Shown here one piece after another: positions 15,168-18,549 of a DNA stretch of 18,549 nt (position 1 is the stretch's first letter; each line of letters opens with the position of its first letter). Source of the DNA: Candidatus Aminicenantota bacterium (lineage in GTDB: Bacteria; Acidobacteriota; Aminicenantia; UBA2199); the NCBI GenBank assembly GCA_030612495.1, contig JAUWNT010000029.1:1-18549 (forward strand). Reading direction: 5' to 3'. A program made the translations under genes and the position numbers. Below the pieces are notes generated by a model. That model did no database searches and was not told where the DNA came from. It saw nothing but the letters and a program-made list of their open reading frames with translations.

Positions 15168-16502
15168 ATGAAAAAAAAAGGTAACATCATAATCTCTATT
15201 TTATTTATCATTTTAGTTTTTTTTATTGGGCTCAGCCTTTTAACCCATACTATAATTCATACTAAAATTATAAGAGCAAGAACAAAAAAAATATTAGAAA
15301 CAGATAATATTCATCAAAATTTAATTCAATATCTTCATAGTTTCAGAGAAAAAATATTTCAAGAAAATTTACAAAACTTTAAAAACCCTGAAACAGATTA
15401 TTTTAACAAAACTAATTTCCCGAATTCTAAGACCAATAATGTATTAATAAAAAATTCATTCAAATATATATCAATTCCCAAAAAATATTATAAAAGAATA
15501 AGAGTTAATGATAACCTTCTTGCAACATCAGAAAGAAACAACTTATGTTTAAGCTCAAATGCAATTATAAAAATAATCTCAGGTAAAATCCCTTTTACAT
15601 TAATACCTTTCTTTATAAATAAGGAAGTAAATATTCCAAAAGATGTGTTTATGCAAGAGAATAATATTAAAAGTAAAAAGCATGAAAATCTCATAGTTAA
15701 TAATAGTAAAACTGAATTTAATGTCTCTGAATTTTTAATAAATTCCTTAAAAATCAAAGGAAATATTTTAAGTTGGAGAAATGTTAGAGAAAAGTTTGGC
15801 TTTGAGCTTTCAGATGAACCCATTGATGAAGGTATATACATTCTATCAGAAGATGATGTTGTAGAATCAATATTCGTTCAAGGAAATGTAGAAAGAATGA
15901 TTTTCTCTATCCAGGATAATATTCAAAATATTCAAATAATAAAAGAAGGAAATAGTTATGAGGTAAACTACATTCCAAATGATACATATTTTATATGCTG
16001 GGATAACACAATTGATGACCAATCAATTTTTAAAGAAAAAATAATTGTAAATGGTAATATAGGATCAATAGAACAAAAAGATGAGGCTGGATTTTTAGAA
16101 GATTCAAATATAAAACTCTTTTCCTCAGGTACAACTATAATAAAAACATCATTAAAAACAAAAAATTTTGATTCAAAAAAAACCAAACTCACAAATCTCA
16201 CATTAATAAGTAGTTTTAATGCTCTTTCTAACTCAGTAAATCCTAAATCAAATATAATTGTAGATGCACAAAATGAAACAGAGATTCATGCTTCAATAAT
16301 TATAAATGGAAAATTTACAAATAAAACTCAGGATCTGAAACTTTCAGGAAGCTTATTTGCAAAAGATCTTGAAAATAAAGGCCTCATAGAAATAGAGCAT
16401 TCGAATTCAAAATTCGATTCAGGAAATTATTTTAGAACAATAGATTTTAAGTATTTAAAAGAATTTTTTATTGATTCAATTGAGGAGATCTATTATGAAT
16501 AA
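15168..16502 (+). CDS. Large PilX/GspK-like prepilin-type protein lacking Glu5
   Basis: Leader MKKKG, then NIIISILFIILVFFIGLSLL. This is a class III-like signal in which the +5 residue is Ser, not Glu. GspK and PilX-type subunits at pilus tips can also lack Glu5 (knowledge). At 444 aa it is much larger than usual PilX (about 170-200). The C-terminal half is a run of short beta-strand-like segments (IIVNGNIGS, TKLTNLTLISSF, NIIVDAQNETEIHASIIINGKF, LKLSGSLFAKDLENKG) that looks like a beta-solenoid, similar in pattern to DUF4900-type ends of pilus-associated proteins. Third gene of the operon; its last 8 bases overlap the next start. Processing by the prepilin peptidase is probable but unproven. 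Confidence 0.72.
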   Translation: MKKKGNIIISILFIILVFFIGLSLLTHTIIHTKIIRARTKKILETDNIHQNLIQYLHSFREKIFQENLQNFKNPETDYFNKTNFPNSKTNNVLIKNSFKYISIPKKYYKRIRVNDNLLATSERNNLCLSSNAIIKIISGKIPFTLIPFFINKEVNIPKDVFMQENNIKSKKHENLIVNNSKTEFNVSEFLINSLKIKGNILSWRNVREKFGFELSDEPIDEGIYILSEDDVVESIFVQGNVERMIFSIQDNIQNIQIIKEGNSYEVNYIPNDTYFICWDNTIDDQSIFKEKIIVNGNIGSIEQKDEAGFLEDSNIKLFSSGTTIIKTSLKTKNFDSKKTKLTNLTLISSFNALSNSVNPKSNIIVDAQNETEIHASIIINGKFTNKTQDLKLSGSLFAKDLENKGLIEIEHSNSKFDSGNYFRTIDFKYLKEFFIDSIEEIYYE

Positions 16503-16917
16503 TAAGGGTTTAACTGTATTTGAATTGTTAATTACAATAACAATATCATCTATTCTATTAACTTTTGGATTTAGAGGATTTCAGTCATTCCAAAGTAGAG
16601 CAAACATAAACAATGGAGTAAGAACTATTGTGTCTGCACTTAATACTGCAAGATATAAGGCAATTTGTAAAAATAAACATATAAAAGTAAACATTAAGAG
16701 CAACAAATTCCTTCTTATGGAAAAAAAAGATAAAAAGTGGAAAGAGTTTTTGAATTTTAATCCCGGAGAAAAAGTCTCTCTCTCAATAAATTCACACCCA
16801 GTATTCTCCCCAACAGGTTTTGTTTCACCATTATGTTCCATTCATGTAAAAAACGAGCATTACAATTATAAAATCACAATATCCATTGCAGGGAGAATAA
16901 AAGTAATGAAAGAATAA
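16495..16917 (+). CDS. FimT/GspH-like pseudopilin
   Basis: Leader MNNKG, cleavage before Leu6, then LTVFELLITITISSILLTFG with Glu at +5. The segment VRTIVSALNTARYKAICKNKHIKVNI matches the FimT/GspH pattern in which a second helix (L..AR..AI) precedes the beta domain. 140 aa from the ATG at 16495, which has GAGGAG upstream; an in-frame TTG at 16471 is less likely. FimT-type pilins can bind DNA in some competent bacteria (knowledge), of interest next to comEA. Last gene of the pilin run. No major pilin, PilY1, ATPase or prepilin peptidase is in the window. Confidence 0.85.
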   Translation: MNNKGLTVFELLITITISSILLTFGFRGFQSFQSRANINNGVRTIVSALNTARYKAICKNKHIKVNIKSNKFLLMEKKDKKWKEFLNFNPGEKVSLSINSHPVFSPTGFVSPLCSIHVKNEHYNYKITISIAGRIKVMKE

Positions 16918-16956
16918 GATATTTAATTATGAATTAATTTAATTCGACCATTCTAA

Positions 16957-16986
16957 AAAAACCGGATTCTTTTATATATGGTTTTT
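16957..16986 (+). terminator. Possible weak terminator after the pilin operon
   Basis: aaaaacc (16957-16963) and ggttttt (16980-16986) can pair over 7 bp with a 16-base loop, the right arm being a T run. It lies 40 bases after the last pilin stop and just before the promoter of the next gene. The large loop makes it doubtful. The remainder of 16918-17074 holds only the promoter listed next. Confidence 0.3.
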
Positions 16987-16989
16987 AAC

Positions 16990-17018
16990 TTGACTTTTTT
17001 TTTCCATAACTTTAAAAT
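16990..17018 (+). promoter_or_regulatory. Sigma-70-type promoter of the six-TM protein
   Basis: TTGACT (16990-16995), 17-base spacer, TAAAAT (17013-17018), each five of six to consensus. Predicted start near 17025, leaving a leader of about 50 nt that ends in AAAGGAGG before the ATG. Confidence 0.65.
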
Positions 17019-17074
17019 TTTTTTTAATGGGTATTATTTATAGTTAGAATTAAATTATATATAAAGGAGGAAGT

Positions 17075-17920
17075 ATGACAGAAAAAAAAAGTCAAAAAAG
17101 GAAAGGGTTTGATTATTTATTCTTTGTGAAATTAATTGAAAAAATACTCGGATCAATAAGGAAATTATTAACACCTAAACTCTTGGGTTTTTTCAGCAAA
17201 TGGCTGACTATCCTTGGGCACTACAGTTTGTTAATTGCCTCAATTCTGGCTCTCTTGATTGGAATTATCGGAGCAATCCGTCTTGAATCCTTTATGTTCT
17301 TCTTAACAGCCCTGGTTTTTTCAATCCTTGTACTTGTTATTCAGTATATTGCAGATAAATTTTCTCATGCAGGCGAAATATTAATCAAAAACAACCCCAC
17401 ATCACTTTCATCTACTGCTTTCTTGGATTCATTGGGACTATTAGCAATGATTGGAGGAATTGCTGCATTACTTGTAAATCTCTATTTTGCTATAAAATCC
17501 CCTTCCCTTAATGCTCTTTTAACAGGAGTCGGCCTTTTCGTATTTTTGGAATTCATTGCACTTATTGCCCTTAATCCAAGACTCACTACAACTAATATAG
17601 TAAAAGAGACAACTGCAGGTGAAGAGGCCATAGGAATCCTTACCTTTTTCATTAAAAAAATAATGAAACTTGTACCAATACTTTTTGGTCTGGGAGTAAT
17701 AATTGGTACTGTAATGCTTCTTGTCAGTTCATTTAATCTTTTCAGCAATGAAAGAATGCTCTTCGCACCAGCAAAGATCGAATGGAGTTACAGTTTTATT
17801 GCTTTCTCTGGACTTCTTCCTCTTTTAAGTTATATCTTATTTGTACTTTATTATCTTGTCATAGATATTATTCGTGCAATCCTGTCATTACCCAGAAAAA
17901 TTGATAACTTAAGAAAATAA
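17075..17920 (+). CDS. Six-TM membrane protein of unknown function
   Basis: I do not recognise the family. It is 281 aa with a basic N-terminus (MTEKKSQKRKG) and an amphipathic stretch (about 17-45). Six predicted TM helices follow at about 48-68, 71-92, 116-140, 148-167, 198-220 and 239-264, with a basic tail (PRKIDNLRK). Soluble loops are short (about 168-197 and 221-238). No conserved charged residues inside helices stand out, so a transporter is not favoured. The start is secure: AAAGGAGGAAGT directly precedes the ATG. Own promoter upstream. It converges with the next gene with only 14 bp between stops and no clear terminator. Confidence 0.8.
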   Translation: MTEKKSQKRKGFDYLFFVKLIEKILGSIRKLLTPKLLGFFSKWLTILGHYSLLIASILALLIGIIGAIRLESFMFFLTALVFSILVLVIQYIADKFSHAGEILIKNNPTSLSSTAFLDSLGLLAMIGGIAALLVNLYFAIKSPSLNALLTGVGLFVFLEFIALIALNPRLTTTNIVKETTAGEEAIGILTFFIKKIMKLVPILFGLGVIIGTVMLLVSSFNLFSNERMLFAPAKIEWSYSFIAFSGLLPLLSYILFVLYYLVIDIIRAILSLPRKIDNLRK

Positions 17921-17934
17921 GAATAGAAGCGAAT

Positions 17935-18372
17935 TTATAAAGGATCCCAGTAAAGGCAATATGTATATTTTTCACTAAGCTTCATTTTTTTGGCTCTCTG
18001 ATTCTTTATGTCCAATGAACATGCCTTGATTTTCTGGTTGAAATGAACACATGTATAACAAAAGGTCTGAAATCCCGGGTCTGCTTCTATAATTTTCCTG
18101 AACTCTTTTTCTCTTCTCTCTTCAAAAATAGCTTGATCCTCTATGATCTTTTTTTCTTTTTTAGGAGTAATATAGAGATACACTCCATAAGCAATCACAG
18201 ATAGTATTGCCAAGATCGCGATAACTCTACAAATCCAGAAGTTTGATATACCTGGGGGATTAAAAACATAAGTTAAAAAATCCATAAACACCAAAGCTGC
18301 AATAGCTGGGATTACAATCCGAACTACCCAAAATTTTCGATTGTGTACAAAATAATGCAAGAAATAGTTCAT
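17935..18372 (-). CDS. Two-TM protein with four-cysteine C-terminal tail, unknown function
   Basis: Not recognised. 145 aa: two hydrophobic helices (about 14-37 and 44-67), a charged helical linker (KKEKKIIEDQAIFEERREKEF, about 71-91), then a soluble tail with Cys105-x2-Cys108-x9-Cys118-x20-Cys139. The spacing could hold a zinc or other metal, or disulfides if outside the cytoplasm; the positive-inside pattern is not decisive. The ATG has no ribosome site but a TATAAT lies 8 bases upstream. Convergent with the six-TM gene; whether they work together is unknown. Confidence 0.7.
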   Translation of the reverse strand: MNYFLHYFVHNRKFWVVRIVIPAIAALVFMDFLTYVFNPPGISNFWICRVIAILAILSVIAYGVYLYITPKKEKKIIEDQAIFEERREKEFRKIIEADPGFQTFCYTCVHFNQKIKACSLDIKNQRAKKMKLSEKYTYCLYWDPL

Positions 18373-18380
18373 AGATTTAT

Positions 18381-18409
18381 ATTATATTTAAAAAAATATT
18401 TAGACGCAA
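18381..18409 (-). promoter_or_regulatory. Candidate promoter of the four-cysteine membrane protein
   Basis: Minus strand TTGCGT (18409-18404), 17-base spacer, perfect TATAAT (18386-18381). The ATG is at 18372, so the transcript would have almost no leader, in line with the missing ribosome site. The -35 is poor. The stretch 18410-18476 shows nothing I can name. Confidence 0.4.
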
Positions 18410-18476
18410 ACCCAGATAATTAAAACAATTCAACAAACACTTTTAACAGCAAATAATGTTTTCTATCTCTATATTT

Positions 18477-18549
18477 TTATGCAATTTTTTTGCCCCTTTT
18501 TATTATATCCTGTAAAAACAAAGAATTATCCTTATCCGAATTATTGAAC
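18477..18549 (-). CDS. Possible C-terminal end of a minus-strand gene entering from the right
   Basis: One minus-strand frame is open from the window edge for 23 codons, ending SLFLQDIIKRGKKIA and TAA. The other two frames close sooner, and the residue mix looks protein-like. Far too short to identify, and an open run of this length can occur by chance. Confidence 0.25.
   Translation of the reverse strand, partial: FNNSDKDNSLFLQDIIKRGKKIA

Noticed and set aside
17482..17748. 88-codon minus-strand frame inside the six-TM gene
   Set aside because: It overlaps a gene with a strong promoter and ribosome site. Its composition is what the complement of TM codons would give.

Overview
The window looks like a low-GC, diderm bacterial chromosome segment. 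The evidence is AT-rich coding sequence, canonical GGAGG-type ribosome sites, class III (prepilin-type) signal peptides, a polyprenyl-phosphate sugar transferase, and the gene order ftsH-cdaA-cdaR-glmM-pdxJ. I associate that order with Deltaproteobacteria-like and Acidobacteria-like lineages (knowledge-level, not searched), so the phylum stays open. I see no rRNA, tRNA, CRISPR array or transposase gene.

Left block, all on the minus strand (1-11799). Transcription runs right to left in two units. The distal unit holds a GT4 glycosyltransferase, a polyprenyl-phosphate sugar transferase, a MagIII-like DNA glycosylase, and a double-AAA+ ClpA/ClpC-like protein whose second ATPase ring looks dead. 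These four are tightly overlapped (4, 1 and 8 bp). After a 130-bp gap with an extended -10 promoter comes ftsH-cdaA-cdaR-glmM-pdxJ-lpdA. This second unit combines membrane proteolysis, c-di-AMP synthesis with its membrane regulator, the first committed step toward UDP-GlcNAc, vitamin B6 synthesis, and a dihydrolipoamide dehydrogenase that runs off the left edge.

Middle (11800-13200). A lone plus-strand AAA_14/DUF4143 ATPase has visibly higher GC, its own promoter almost on top of its start codon, an upstream tandem repeat, and a hairpin after its stop. It looks like an acquired single-gene cassette.

Right part (13200-16917). A DUF6429-like small protein and a secreted ComEA-like helix-hairpin-helix DNA-binding protein are on the minus strand. 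Divergent from comEA is a plus-strand operon of four prepilin-like genes (PilV-, PilW-, PilX/GspK- and FimT/GspH-like). The two divergent units carry the same 13-base element (AATTTTGGCATAA) at nearly the same distance from their starts and in the same orientation relative to each gene. That suggests one regulon and a possible DNA-uptake pilus.

Right end (16918-18549). There is a six-TM membrane protein with a good sigma-70-type promoter, a convergent two-TM protein with a four-cysteine tail, and possibly the last codons of another minus-strand gene at the edge.

The most interesting points are the degenerate Clp-family ATPase that still carries an IGF loop, the shared element linking comEA with the minor pilins, and the altered RHR motif (RHL) in the diadenylate cyclase.
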